54,558 nt of DNA from positions 1 to 54,558 of the forward strand of contig JAJZDV010000004.1 in assembly GCA_021846025.1 (NCBI GenBank), given 5' to 3'. Position numbers and translations under genes: made by a program. Shown piece after piece: positions 31,801 to 40,926 of the stretch (its first letter is position 1; each line of letters starts with the position of its first letter). The stretch comes from Pseudomonadota bacterium (GTDB lineage Bacteria > Pseudomonadota > Gammaproteobacteria > Burkholderiales > Burkholderiaceae_C). A model generated the notes under the pieces. It searched no databases. It was given only the letters and a program-made list of their open reading frames with translations, and was not told where the DNA came from.

Positions 31801-34800
31801 CGGCCCTGGCGTTGCTGATCACACTGGCGCTGGCGTTGCAGCGGCCGGGCACGCTGCTCGATGCCGCGCCCTTGCTGTTGCTGTGGCTGGCGTCGCCGGC
31901 CATGGCCTGGCGCATCAGCCAGCCCTTGACCGCGGCGGCGTTCGTGCCGACACCGCAAGCACTGCGCTTTCTGCGCCGGTTGGCGCGCAAGACATGGGCC
32001 TTTTTCGAGGTCCATGTCGTCGCGCAGGATCACTGGCTGCCGCCCGACAATTTCCAGGAGCAGCCCGCGCCCGTCATCGCGCACCGCACCTCGCCCACCA
32101 ACATGGGGCTGGCGTTGCTGGCGAATCTGGCGGCCCATGACTTCGGCTACCTCGGCATCGGAAGGCTGCTGCAGCGCACCGATCAAGCCCTGCAAACCAT
32201 GCAGGGCCTGCCGCGCTACCGCGGTCATTTCTACAACTGGTACGACACGCTCAACCTGCAGCCGCTGGCACCGCGCTACGTCTCCACCGTGGACAGCGGC
32301 AATCTGGCCGGTCACCTGCTCACCTTGCGGCCGGGGCTGCTGGCGCTGATCGAGACGCCGCTGTTCGACCCAGGACTGCTGCACGGCCTGGACGATACCC
32401 TGGCCATGCTGCGCGAGGCCGCATGCTCCAGCCATGGCGATGCCGCCGCGCTCGATGCGTTTCGCAGTGCACTGGACAAGGCGCGCGCCGAGCCGCCGCA
32501 AACCCTGGCCGCTGCCGCTGTCTGCCTCCAGCGCCTGCTCGGCGAGATCGAGGTCGTCGCGCTCGACCCCGCATCGCCTGCGCCATCACGTCCGATAGCG
32601 CGACCGACCTCGCCCGACGCCCAAGGGGCCGGCGAGACGGCCTTCTGGCTGCAGGCGCTGCGCGAGCAATGCCGCGATGTCCACGCCACGCTGCAGCCGT
32701 TCGCGGCGTGGGCCCCGTCGTCGGACCACTCCGAGCTGCAGGCATGTCCCACGCTGCGCCAGTTGGCGAGCCCCGGCGCGCCGTTCGCGCCGGGGGACAA
32801 TATCGACGCTGTCGGGGGCAATGGCGCCGGCAATGTGTCAGGCCCAGCCAACGCCATGCGGGGGCATGCCGCCGCGCTGATCCAGACCATCGAGCGGCTG
32901 GCGCAGCAGGCCGGGGCGCTGGCGCAGATGGACTACGGCTTTCTCTACGACGCCGAACGCGACCTGCTGCGCATCGGCTACAGCGTCGACGAGCGCCGGC
33001 TCGACACCGGCTTCTACGACCTGCTGGCTTCGGAGGCGCGGCTCACCAACTTCGTTGCCATCGCGCAGGAACAGTTGCCGCAGGACAGCTGGTTCGCGCT
33101 CGGCCGTTTGCTCACCACCAGCGGCGGCGAGCCGGTGCTGCTGTCGTGGTCCGGCTCGATGTTCGAGTACCTCATGCCCATGCTGGTGATGCCGAATTAC
33201 GCCGGCACGCTGCTCGACCAGACCTGCCGCGCGGCAGTGGCGCGTCAGATCGAATACGGCGAGCAACTGGGCTTGCCCTGGGGTGTTTCCGAGTCCGGCT
33301 ACAACACCCAGGACACACATTTCAATTACCAGTACCGCGCCTTTGGCGTGCCCGGGCTGGGGCTCAAGCGCGGGTTGAGCGAAGAACGGGTGGTGGCGCC
33401 CTATGCCTGTGCGCTGGCGTTGATGGTGGCGCCCGCCGCCGCTTGCGCCAACCTGCAGCGCCTGGCCGCCGCTGGCGTGGAAGGACGCTATGGGCTGTAC
33501 GAGGCGGTGGACTTCACGCCGGCGCGCCTGCCGCGCGGGCAGAGCGCGGTGGTCGTGCGCTCGTTCATGGCGCATCACCAGGGCATGAGTCTGCTGGCGC
33601 TCGACCATCTGCTGCAGCAGCGGCCGATGCAGCGGCGTTTTGAGTCAGACCCCAGTCTGCGCGCCACCCTGCTGCTGTTGCAGGAGCGGGTGCCCAAGAC
33701 CGCTGCCGAGTACCGCCATGCCTCCGCCGCGCTGGAGCCGCAGGCGCTGGCCCGCGCAGCCGAAACCAGCCTGCGCATCCTCACCGACCCCGACCGCGCG
33801 CGGCCCTCCGTGCAACTGCTGTCGAACGGCCGCTACCACGTCATGGTGAGCAGCGCGGGCGGGGGCTACAGCCGCCACCGCGACATGGCGGTGACGCGCT
33901 GGCGCGAGGACATCAGCAGCGACAACTGGGGCACGTTCTGCTATTTGCGCGACGCCGACAGCGGCGAATTTTGGTCCGGCGCGCATCAGCCCACACCGCA
34001 GGCCACGCCGTCGAAACCGATGGCCTTCGAGGCGATTTTTTCCGATGCACGGGCCGAGTTCCGCGTGCGCGCGCACGACTTCGACACACACACCGAAATC
34101 GTGGTGTCGCCGGAAGACGATATCGAGCTGCGGCGCATGCGCGTGACCAACCGCAGCCGTAACCGGCGCACCATCGAGATCACCAGCTACGCCGAGGTGG
34201 TGCTGGCCCCGGCGCTGGCCGATGCGCTGCATCCGGCGTTCAGCAAACTGTTCGTGCAGACCGAGCTGGTGCGCCCGCTGCAGGCCATCGTCTGCTCGCG
34301 GCGCCCGCGCTCCAGCACCGAGCCGGTGCCGTGGATGTGCCACCTGCTGGCGGTGCACGATGCCCACATCGACGAAATCTCGTACGAGACCGACCGTGCC
34401 CGTTTCATCGGCCGCGGTCGCAGCGTGGCCGACCCCTTGGCCATGGGGAGCTTCAGCCAACGCCAGCGCAGCCTGTCCAACAGTGAAGGCTCGGTGCTCG
34501 ACCCGATCGTCGCCATTCGCTGCCGCATCACCCTCGACCCCGAGCAATCGGCGTTGGTGGATCTGGTCACCGGTGTGGGCGACAGCCGCGAGGCCTGCCT
34601 GCACCTGATCGGGAAATACCGCGACCGGCACCTTGCCGACCGCGTGTTCGACCTGGCCTGGACCCACAGCCAGGTGATGCTGCGGCAGCTCAACGCCAGC
34701 CAGGCGGACGCGCAGCTCTACGAGGAGCTGGCCACGTGCCTGCTTTACGCCCACGCCTCGCTGCGCGCCGACGCCGCCATCCTGCGCGCCAACCGGCGTG

Positions 34801-37691
34801 GGCAGTCCGGGCTGTGGGGGCAGGCCATCTCGGGCGACCTGCCCATCGTGCTGCTGCATATCGCCGACCTGGCCAATATCGAGCTGGTGCGGCAACTGGT
34901 GCAAGCCCATGCCTACTGGCGCCTCAAGGGCCTGGCGGTCGATCTGGTGATCTGGAACGAAGACCGCGCCGGCTACCGCCAGCAGTTGCAGGATCTGATC
35001 ATGGGGCTGATCGCGTCCGGTATCGAAGCCAGCCTGATCGACCGTCCCGGCGGCATTTTCGTGCGGCCGGCGCAGCAGATTTCCAACGAAGACCGCATCC
35101 TGGTGCAGTCCGCCGCGCGCGTGGTGCTGACCGACGCCCGCGGCACGCTGGCCGAGCAGGTCGGGCGCCGGCGGCTGCAGAAGCTGCCCGAAGCTTTCGT
35201 CGCGACCCGCACGCGGCCGGCGGAGCCGAAGCGCCCGGGCGACGCGCCCGTGGACGCACCCGCCGAAACCCTGCTGCTGGGCAACCCCTACGGTGGCTTC
35301 AGCGCCGATGGCCGCGAATATGTGATCACCCTGGCCGCCGGGCAGACCACGCCGGCGCCGTGGGCGAATGTGCTGGCCAATGCGCAGTTCGGCACGGTGG
35401 TCTCCGAGAGCGGCAGCGCCTACACCTGGGCCGAGAACGCGCACGAATTTCGCCTCACGCCCTGGCACAACGACCCGGTCACCGACGCCAGCGGCGAAGC
35501 CCTGTACCTGCGCGACGAAGAGACCGGCCACTGCTGGTCGCCAACGCCCTGGCCGCGGCGCGGCGAAGGCGCTTATCGCACCCGCCACGGCTTTGGCTAC
35601 AGCGTGTTCGAGCACAGCGAAGACGGCATCGGCACCGAGCTGTGGGTGTATGTGGCGCTGGACGCGGCGGTCAAGTTCTCGGTACTCAAGGTGCGCAATG
35701 CCTCCGGCCGGGCGCGCCGCTTGTCGGCCACCGGTTACGTCGAATGGGTGCTTGGCGACCTGCGCGAGAAGACCACCATGCACGTGGTGTCGGAGTCCGA
35801 TCCGGTCACCGGCGCGCTGTTCGCGCGCAATGCCTACAACACGGAATTCGCCGGTCGCGTGGCGTTTTTCGATGTCGACAACCCGGCGCGCAGCGTCAGT
35901 GGTGACCGCAGCGAATTCCTCGGCCGCAACGGCAGCCTGCGCGCCCCGGCGGCGATGGCGAACGCGCGCCTGTCGGGCCAGGTCGGCGCCGGGCTGGACC
36001 CGTGCGCGGCGATGCAAATCCCCTTCGACCTGGGCGCTGGCGACGCACGCGAGATCATCTTTCGCCTGGGCGTGGCTGGCAGCGCCCAGGCGGCGAGCGA
36101 GCTGGTGCAGCGCTGCCGCGGCCTGGGCACCGCGGCCACCACGCTCGACGCCGTGCGCAAGCACTGGCGCACCGCGCTGGGCGCGGTGCAGGTGCGCACC
36201 CCCGATCCGGCCGTCGACGTGCTGGTCAACGGCTGGCTGCTGTACCAGGTGATCGCCTGCCGCTTTCTGGCGCGCAGCGGCTATTACCAGTCGGGCGGCG
36301 CCATCGGCTTCCGTGACCAACTGCAGGACGCCATGGCCATGATCCACGCCCAGCCCGATGCCGTGCGCCAACACCTGCTGCTGTGTGCCGCGCACCAGTT
36401 CAGCGAGGGCGATGTGCAGCACTGGTGGCATCCACCGCTGGACCGTGGCGTGCGCACGCGTTGCTCCGACGATTACCTGTGGCTGCCGCTGGCCGTCAGC
36501 CGCTATGTGCAGATCACTGGCGACCACGGCGTGCTCGGCGAATCGGCGCATTACCTGGAAGGCCGCGCCGTGAGTCCCGATGAAGAAGCCTATTACGACC
36601 GGCCCACGCGCTCGGAACGGCGCGAAACCCTGTACCTGCATTGCGTGCGCGCCATCGAGCACAGCCTGCCACGCGGCGCGCACGGACTGCCGTTGATGGG
36701 CACGGGCGACTGGAACGACGGCATGAACCGCGTTGGCGACGCTGGCCTTGGGGAAAGCGTCTGGCTCGGCTTCTTTCTGCACGAGGTGCTGCTGCGCTTC
36801 GTCCCGCTGGCGCATGGGCACGGCGACCCGGCATTCGCCATGCGCTGCGAAACAACGGCCGCCGCGCTGCGTGCCAGCCTCGACCAACACGGCTGGGACG
36901 GCGCCTGGTACCGCCGCGCCTATTTCGACGACGGCACGCCGCTGGGCTCGGCCAGCGGCGCGGAATGCCGGATCGACTCGATCGCGCAGAGCTGGTCGGT
37001 GCTGTCCGGCGCCGCCGACGCAGACCGCCAGCACCAGGCGATGCAGGCGCTCGATCAACGCCTGGTGCGGCGCGACGCCGGGTTGGTGCAATTGCTCGCC
37101 CCGCCGTTCGACCACTCCGCGCTCGACCCTGGCTACATCAAGGGCTATGTGCCCGGCGTGCGCGAGAACGGCGGCCAGTACACGCATGCCGCGGTATGGG
37201 CGGCAATGGCCTTCGCCAAACTGGGCGACAGTTCCCGTGCCTGGGAACTGCTGGGCATGATCAACCCGGTCAATCATGCCCGCAGCGCCGCCGACATTGC
37301 CATCTACAAGGTCGAGCCCTACGTCATGGCGGCGGATGTGTACGCCGCCCCGCCGCATCTGGGCCGTGGCGGCTGGAGCTGGTACACCGGCTCGGCCGGC
37401 TGGATGTACCGGCTGATCGTGGAGTCGCTGCTCGGTCTGCGCCGCGAGGGCGAGCGCCTGCACGTCGCTCCGCTCATGCCCGATGGCTGGCGTTCCTTCG
37501 AACTGGATTACCGCCGTGGTAACGCGCTCTATCGCATCCGCGTCACACGGGCCGAGGCCACGACGGAGGCGTTGCAAATTGCGGCACAGATCGTGCTCGA
37601 TGGCGCGTTGCAGATCGAGCCTGGCATTGCCCTGCTCGATGATGGCCGGGAACACCGCGTCGAGATCCGGCTGCCTACCCGTGCAGGCTGA
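28854..37691 (+). CDS. Cyclic beta-1,2-glucan synthase-type giant enzyme (NdvB/Cgs)
   Basis: One 2945-codon frame, close to the length of Brucella Cgs and rhizobial NdvB. Two hydrophobic helices near residues 440-500 precede a processive glycosyltransferase domain with ITLDTDTQLPRDA (about 657-669) and RRHRWIRGDW (about 805). More helices follow (about 850-890 and 980-1020). A glucoamylase-like section runs from about 1080 to 1600. The C-terminal third is a GH94-type phosphorylase module with GTGDWNDGMN (Asp2619 and Asp2622). Such enzymes start, extend, size and cyclise periplasmic glucans at the inner membrane. The start is TTG, with AGGAGA seven bases upstream. Downstream is a short minus-strand gene; no glucan exporter (ndvA) is seen. 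Confidence 0.9.
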   Translation: MKRTGAARRRWDEERRRWFRRDALRPAPAAEPALRSELLSADQMEQYGVVLASRHRASERALANPLLARLADNEAVLAQASERLTQAVSAGQRITPAAEWLLDNDYLIEEQIRTSQRDLPKGYSRELPRLLDGPSAKLPRVYDIALETITHGDARVDGESLRRFVAAYQTVTPLKLGELWAIPIMLRLGLIENLRRVAMRVMEEWNDRNLAGLWADRMAVIAERDPKSVVLVVADMARSNPPMTSSFVAEMTRLLQGQGPALALALTWIEQTLSESGLGIERLVQLEAQQQAADQVTIGNSIGSLRMLTSMDWRTFVESMSHVEQALRQDPAGVYAAMDFVTRDHYRHVVEHLARRSARSEWDVARTAIDLASGSVRVAGTTNDLVHDPARESPHDAEQQVVRSHVGYYLVDQGLAALEQRVAARDTAVTALKRLAHRAPLTLYLGSIVVLLALLAQPLLQAVPRQGWQGWQDWVWALMAAPVIVISSQLAISLVNWLVSIVVLPHMLPRLDFSKGLPPQVRTLVVIPAMLTRSQDVDALADALEVRFLANRDAHLHFALLTDFADAPSEVMESDAALLLQAGQRIDALNASHPDDQADRFFLLHRPRRWNAADKTWMGYERKRGKLSELNALLRGAAGSRFALIVGRTEVLSEVKYVITLDTDTQLPRDAARQFIGAMAHPLNRPVLDAATQCVIAGYAILQPRVGISLPSAGRSVYAQLFGSDAGIDPYTRAVSDLYQDLFGEGSFIGKGIYDVDAFEQAIDHRFAENSILSHDLVEGCFARSGLISDVQLYEDYPSRYSADVSRRHRWIRGDWQLLPWLLPWVRTPGRRRARNPLSALSRWKILDNLRRSLVPAALLALLLLGWFAMAQVAAWTMAVLAVVFVPPLLAVQLDLFQKPSDVLLGQHLRAALRSSGAQAAQVLLKLAWLPHEALDNLDAVLRTLGRMAVTRRRLLQWNPSQEVERDSGETLAGLFKSMAVGPALALLITLALALQRPGTLLDAAPLLLLWLASPAMAWRISQPLTAAAFVPTPQALRFLRRLARKTWAFFEVHVVAQDHWLPPDNFQEQPAPVIAHRTSPTNMGLALLANLAAHDFGYLGIGRLLQRTDQALQTMQGLPRYRGHFYNWYDTLNLQPLAPRYVSTVDSGNLAGHLLTLRPGLLALIETPLFDPGLLHGLDDTLAMLREAACSSHGDAAALDAFRSALDKARAEPPQTLAAAAVCLQRLLGEIEVVALDPASPAPSRPIARPTSPDAQGAGETAFWLQALREQCRDVHATLQPFAAWAPSSDHSELQACPTLRQLASPGAPFAPGDNIDAVGGNGAGNVSGPANAMRGHAAALIQTIERLAQQAGALAQMDYGFLYDAERDLLRIGYSVDERRLDTGFYDLLASEARLTNFVAIAQEQLPQDSWFALGRLLTTSGGEPVLLSWSGSMFEYLMPMLVMPNYAGTLLDQTCRAAVARQIEYGEQLGLPWGVSESGYNTQDTHFNYQYRAFGVPGLGLKRGLSEERVVAPYACALALMVAPAAACANLQRLAAAGVEGRYGLYEAVDFTPARLPRGQSAVVVRSFMAHHQGMSLLALDHLLQQRPMQRRFESDPSLRATLLLLQERVPKTAAEYRHASAALEPQALARAAETSLRILTDPDRARPSVQLLSNGRYHVMVSSAGGGYSRHRDMAVTRWREDISSDNWGTFCYLRDADSGEFWSGAHQPTPQATPSKPMAFEAIFSDARAEFRVRAHDFDTHTEIVVSPEDDIELRRMRVTNRSRNRRTIEITSYAEVVLAPALADALHPAFSKLFVQTELVRPLQAIVCSRRPRSSTEPVPWMCHLLAVHDAHIDEISYETDRARFIGRGRSVADPLAMGSFSQRQRSLSNSEGSVLDPIVAIRCRITLDPEQSALVDLVTGVGDSREACLHLIGKYRDRHLADRVFDLAWTHSQVMLRQLNASQADAQLYEELATCLLYAHASLRADAAILRANRRGQSGLWGQAISGDLPIVLLHIADLANIELVRQLVQAHAYWRLKGLAVDLVIWNEDRAGYRQQLQDLIMGLIASGIEASLIDRPGGIFVRPAQQISNEDRILVQSAARVVLTDARGTLAEQVGRRRLQKLPEAFVATRTRPAEPKRPGDAPVDAPAETLLLGNPYGGFSADGREYVITLAAGQTTPAPWANVLANAQFGTVVSESGSAYTWAENAHEFRLTPWHNDPVTDASGEALYLRDEETGHCWSPTPWPRRGEGAYRTRHGFGYSVFEHSEDGIGTELWVYVALDAAVKFSVLKVRNASGRARRLSATGYVEWVLGDLREKTTMHVVSESDPVTGALFARNAYNTEFAGRVAFFDVDNPARSVSGDRSEFLGRNGSLRAPAAMANARLSGQVGAGLDPCAAMQIPFDLGAGDAREIIFRLGVAGSAQAASELVQRCRGLGTAATTLDAVRKHWRTALGAVQVRTPDPAVDVLVNGWLLYQVIACRFLARSGYYQSGGAIGFRDQLQDAMAMIHAQPDAVRQHLLLCAAHQFSEGDVQHWWHPPLDRGVRTRCSDDYLWLPLAVSRYVQITGDHGVLGESAHYLEGRAVSPDEEAYYDRPTRSERRETLYLHCVRAIEHSLPRGAHGLPLMGTGDWNDGMNRVGDAGLGESVWLGFFLHEVLLRFVPLAHGHGDPAFAMRCETTAAALRASLDQHGWDGAWYRRAYFDDGTPLGSASGAECRIDSIAQSWSVLSGAADADRQHQAMQALDQRLVRRDAGLVQLLAPPFDHSALDPGYIKGYVPGVRENGGQYTHAAVWAAMAFAKLGDSSRAWELLGMINPVNHARSAADIAIYKVEPYVMAADVYAAPPHLGRGGWSWYTGSAGWMYRLIVESLLGLRREGERLHVAPLMPDGWRSFELDYRRGNALYRIRVTRAEATTEALQIAAQIVLDGALQIEPGIALLDDGREHRVEIRLPTRAG

Positions 37692-37755
37692 GTGCAGGAA
37701 CACTGCCCAGGGACGTGGTCCGCCGGAGAGGCAACGGGGGTTTGGACCTCGATGT

Positions 37756-37911
37756 TCAATGCAGCGACAAGCCGCTGGCGCCCAAAATGCCGATGAGCCC
37801 GATGACGATCAGGTAGATGGCCACGATGTAGTTCAGCAACCGTGGAATGGCGAGAATCAGGACGCCGGCAATCAGGGAGACGACCGGGCCAATGCTGAGA
37901 TGAAGGTTCAT
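37756..37911 (-). CDS. DUF3096 small membrane protein
   Basis: A 51-residue hydrophobic protein with two helices (LSIGPVVSLIAGVLILAI and LLNYIVAIYLIVIGLIGI), matching DUF3096. AAGGA lies six bases before the ATG at 37911. Small proteins of this kind often occur in stress-response neighbourhoods; function unknown. Confidence 0.85.
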   Translation of the reverse strand: MNLHLSIGPVVSLIAGVLILAIPRLLNYIVAIYLIVIGLIGILGASGLSLH

Positions 37912-38082
37912 GATGAGTCCTTGCCGCTGTGGCGAAATGCACTGACGTGCAGAAATGGCGTTGGCAGCCCCGAGCGCGCCGTGCGGCCGTGGTCTGTGCG
38001 CTGGTGAACGTGGTTCGGTGGGCCCGTTACCGGTCTGGTGTGTGCCGGTGTTGGGCGGACCCGGCAAGCGCCAGAGTTGGAT

Positions 38083-39147
38083 TCATGGCTTTCTCGGATA
38101 GAGCCGCTGCATGTCCTGAAAGCTTTCGAGCAAACGGCTTGCATGGTCAACGCACTGCTCGAGGATGGTGCGAATCTGCGCCAGATCCGGCAGTTTGGAC
38201 TGTGGCTGGAGCACCGACTGCGGCTGGACCGAAGGCAACATCGCGGCAGCCGCTCGGATGCGCGCCAGCGATTCGCCGAGCTGCTGTGTCAGGGCCGTGA
38301 GGAATTCCGTTTGGTGCCGCTGCGCCCGATCCGAGGCGATGCGCAACGCGCTGGCGCTGGATGCGGCTGACTCCAATTGCAGGTTGGCCAGGCGCAACTG
38401 CTTGTGGTGCAATTCGTGACCCGAGTACTCCCAAGGCGCGTGGCTGTGATGCACTTGCGGGGAGGGTGGCGCATCCGCATCTGCCTCTGGCTTTGTGCCC
38501 CCGAGAACCGGCTCGGCATGAAAGACGAAATGGCCTCGCATCTGCTTTTTGATGCGATACATCGCCATGTCGGCGTGGTGGATGAGGGTCTCGGGGTCCT
38601 CACCGTCGTCGGGATAGATGCTGATGCCGATGCTGGCCGTCAGATTTGGCAGGCCGTCACCGAGAAAGGCGGTCTGGGCCAGTGCAGTCATGATTTTGCT
38701 GGCCGCCACGGCGGCGTCGGACGCCTGGGTGATGTCGGTCAGCAGGATGAGGAATTCATCGCCGCCGTGACGACTCACCGTGTCGGCCTCGCGAACCGCC
38801 GAGAGTAGGCAACTCGCGGTTCGCTTCAGAACCCTGTCGCCCACGAGATGACCATGGGTGTCGTTGATCATCTTGAAATGATCCAGATCCAGGAATAACA
38901 GCGCGATGTGGCCGCCGTTGCGGTGGGCGTGGGTGATGGCCTGCATGCACCGGCCGAGAAACAGCGTGCGGTTGGGCAGTTCCGTGAGGGTATCGCGCTC
39001 GGCGGTGCCCGATACCAGCTTCAGCGCCTTGACGGCCAGCGCCAGCTCGCCCTGGGCGCGCAGCATCGCCAGGACCAATTGCTGGTTGGCCTCGATCAGT
39101 GGGTTGGCATGGCCGTTGTTGAACAAGTCTCCGTGAGCGGCCGTCAT
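38083..39147 (-). CDS. GGDEF diguanylate cyclase with C-terminal helical region
   Basis: A 354-residue soluble protein. An N-terminal helix leads into a complete GGDEF domain with RDTLTELPNR, DLDHFKMINDTHGH and GGDEF; READ five residues before GGDEF is a candidate product-inhibition I-site (RxxD). It should make cyclic di-GMP. From about residue 230 a helical region (HELHHKQLRLANLQLESA ... FLTALTQQLGESLARI) resembles the dimerisation helices of histidine kinases but lacks a kinase domain. The ATG at 39147 has GAGGTGA upstream; a longer start at 39192 overlaps the previous stop (TGATG). Confidence 0.88.
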   Translation of the reverse strand: MTAAHGDLFNNGHANPLIEANQQLVLAMLRAQGELALAVKALKLVSGTAERDTLTELPNRTLFLGRCMQAITHAHRNGGHIALLFLDLDHFKMINDTHGHLVGDRVLKRTASCLLSAVREADTVSRHGGDEFLILLTDITQASDAAVAASKIMTALAQTAFLGDGLPNLTASIGISIYPDDGEDPETLIHHADMAMYRIKKQMRGHFVFHAEPVLGGTKPEADADAPPSPQVHHSHAPWEYSGHELHHKQLRLANLQLESAASSASALRIASDRAQRHQTEFLTALTQQLGESLARIRAAAAMLPSVQPQSVLQPQSKLPDLAQIRTILEQCVDHASRLLESFQDMQRLYPRKP

Positions 39148-39191
39148 GGTGTGTTCACCTCGGCGAACGGTTTGGCGCAGGAGCGCGGCCA

Positions 39192-39638
39192 TCAGTGGGC
39201 CTGGGCGAGCACAGTGCCCAGCAGGCGCTCGGTGAGAGCCGGCCCGAGCAGGCTGTCCAGCAATTCGAAATACGTGTGCAACAGCGCTCCTCCTCCGGCG
39301 ACTGCGCTGTCGCGGCTTTGCCCCTGGAGCACGGTCTGCAGCAAGGTCAGATCCGGGTGCGTCAGCGTGTCAGGCGTGCTGCACGCAGTCAACCAGGGGT
39401 ATTCGGTGCTGGTGAGGAGCAAGCTGCGTGCGAGCAGGGCAGCGGCGCCCTGCTCGCCCAAGATCGGGCTCAGCGCGGCGTTGATGTCTTCCCAGGTCGC
39501 CATGACGGACTGGGCGGCCGATGCGGCATCGCCCATCACAGAAGAGGAGTAAGCCACTGCGGGCTGGCTTGGCACAAAATTGTCCATGGAATGTCGGGCT
39601 GATGGGTGCTGTGCGATGCTGGAACGGGTTGTTGTCAT
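39192..39638 (-). CDS. Hypothetical protein preceding the diguanylate cyclase
   Basis: A 148-residue protein I do not recognise. It has a low-complexity N-terminus (about 30 residues) and then a helical domain with WEDINAALSPILGEQGAAAL and a C-terminal LLHTYFELLDSLLGPALTE segment. No signal peptide or catalytic motif is visible. Its stop overlaps a possible start of the GGDEF gene, so the pair is probably translated together and this protein may control or be controlled by the cyclase. The start at 39638 is tentative. Confidence 0.65.
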   Translation of the reverse strand: MTTTRSSIAQHPSARHSMDNFVPSQPAVAYSSSVMGDAASAAQSVMATWEDINAALSPILGEQGAAALLARSLLLTSTEYPWLTACSTPDTLTHPDLTLLQTVLQGQSRDSAVAGGGALLHTYFELLDSLLGPALTERLLGTVLAQAH

Positions 39639-40096
39639 GACGCCCCCGGCTTGAGCACGTCGCCCCGGCGCTGCAGGCCTGCACAAGGGGGTGGTCGCCA
39701 TGCGATCGGGCCTGCGGTTGACGCACCGCCACGAGGTCAGCAACGCCGTAAATTGGAACACCGGATGCTTGCAGCCTAGTGGGCCGGGGGCAAGCTGTCC
39801 GTGCGTTGGCGAACATTGGCCAGCGCGCTTCGGCGTCGGTGCCGATGGGGGCATGCGCCACCGATCACGCCACTCCAGCGCATGCCCAGGCACTGTGCGC
39901 TGGCGTACAGACATCAGCACCTTGGAGGCCTAGTCTGCAGGGGTGGAGACGACTGCGGTGAGCGCTTCGCCAGGCTGGTGTCAGACGCAGGCTTGGATGG
40001 AAGCCTGCCGGCAGGGCGCATGCATCGCGCACCGCCACGGTGTGTTCGTGCCGTGCACCGTCGTCCGCCATCCATGCCTTCGAAAGGAAAGTCCCG
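39639..40096. other. Divergent intergenic region without a gene
   Basis: 458 bases between the hypothetical protein and the ferritin-like gene. No frame here looks coding. It contains a perfect hairpin with 7-base arms CAGGCTT/AAGCCTG (39988-40007) and directly after it the 12-base palindrome CCTGCCGGCAGG (40004-40015). The role is unknown; promoters for both genes should lie here. Confidence 0.5.
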
Positions 40097-40843
40097 ATGA
40101 GCAGCAAGACCCCAAGCACCAAGTCGAAGCTCGCAAGGAAACACAGGGCCGCCGCAAGTGACCTTGACCCCCACGGGGAGCGGGCCGGCGAGCCGACGCT
40201 GGGGGCGCTCTCAAGGAAACACAGGGCCGCCGCAAGTGACCTTGACCCCCACGGGGGGCGGGTCGGCGAGCCGACCCTGGGGGCACCCAAAAGCAAAGCC
40301 AAGCCGGAAACCGCGGCCAGCAACACCCGTCTGAAGTTGAACGCCGCGGCCATCGATGCGGCGAGGAGCAGCCTGAGCCAGGGCGCCATGACGCCGCACT
40401 ACGGCCCGTGGAGCCAAGACATCATCCAGTTGCTCAACGACGCGCTCGCCACCGAGCTGGTTTGCGTGCTGCGCTACAGGCGCCACCACTTCACCGCGCA
40501 GGGGTTGGCTTCGCCCAAGATTGCCGAAGAGTTCCTGGTCCATGCCCAGGAAGAACAGGGCCACGCCGACCGCCTGGCCGGGCGCATCGTGCAGTTGGGC
40601 GGCCAGCCCGACTTCTCACCGGATTCGCTCACCGCGCGCAGCCATGCGGCCTACAACGACGCGCTCGACCTCAAGGCCATGATCCGCGCGAATCTCGTGG
40701 CCGAGCGCGTGGCCATCGAAACCTACAGCCAGATCATCACGCTCATCGGCGACAAGGACTCGACCACCAGGCGCCTGGTCGAAGACATCCTGAGCAACGA
40801 GCAAGAGCACGCCGAGGAACTCAAGGACTGGCTGACCGACTGA
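40097..40843 (+). CDS. Ferritin-like (bacterioferritin/Dps-type) protein with repeat-derived N-terminus
   Basis: A 248-residue protein. The C-terminal 160 residues are a ferritin-like four-helix bundle: ALATELVCVLRYRRHH, then LVHAQEEQGHADRLAGRI, VAERVAIETYSQI and NEQEHAEELKDWL give the Glu and ExxH residues of a di-iron or ferroxidase centre. It should store iron or protect against peroxide. The N-terminal section is odd: after MSSKTPSTKSK come two 26-residue repeats (RKHRAAASDLDPHG ... GEPTLGA) encoded by two 78-bp DNA repeats, then KSKAKPETAAS. The reading frame is kept because 78 is divisible by 3. AAAGGA precedes the ATG at 40097. Confidence 0.87.
   Translation: MSSKTPSTKSKLARKHRAAASDLDPHGERAGEPTLGALSRKHRAAASDLDPHGGRVGEPTLGAPKSKAKPETAASNTRLKLNAAAIDAARSSLSQGAMTPHYGPWSQDIIQLLNDALATELVCVLRYRRHHFTAQGLASPKIAEEFLVHAQEEQGHADRLAGRIVQLGGQPDFSPDSLTARSHAAYNDALDLKAMIRANLVAERVAIETYSQIITLIGDKDSTTRRLVEDILSNEQEHAEELKDWLTD
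40135..40290 (+). repeat. Two tandem 78-bp GC-rich hairpin repeats inside a coding region
   Basis: Copies start at 40135 and 40213, both with AAGGAAACACAGGGCCGCCG and nearly identical over 78 bases. Each contains an outer CCCCCA...TGGGGG pairing around a small inner hairpin (TCGGC-GA-GCCGA in copy two). The unit is similar in sequence, order and period to the array at 46655, so both belong to one family. Confidence 0.85.
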
Positions 40844-40926
40844 AGCGTGCGATCAGAAAACTGCGCGACGCGTACCCAATCTCTTTGCTTTTTCATTCCC
40901 GCATTTCGACACGATCGAGGTCCATC

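Noticed and set aside
33645-37703. A 1352-codon open frame on the minus strand opposite the glucan synthase
   Set aside because: It lies wholly antisense to conserved glycoside hydrolase and transferase motifs, its composition is typical of reverse-frame translation of GC-rich genes, and no family is recognisable.
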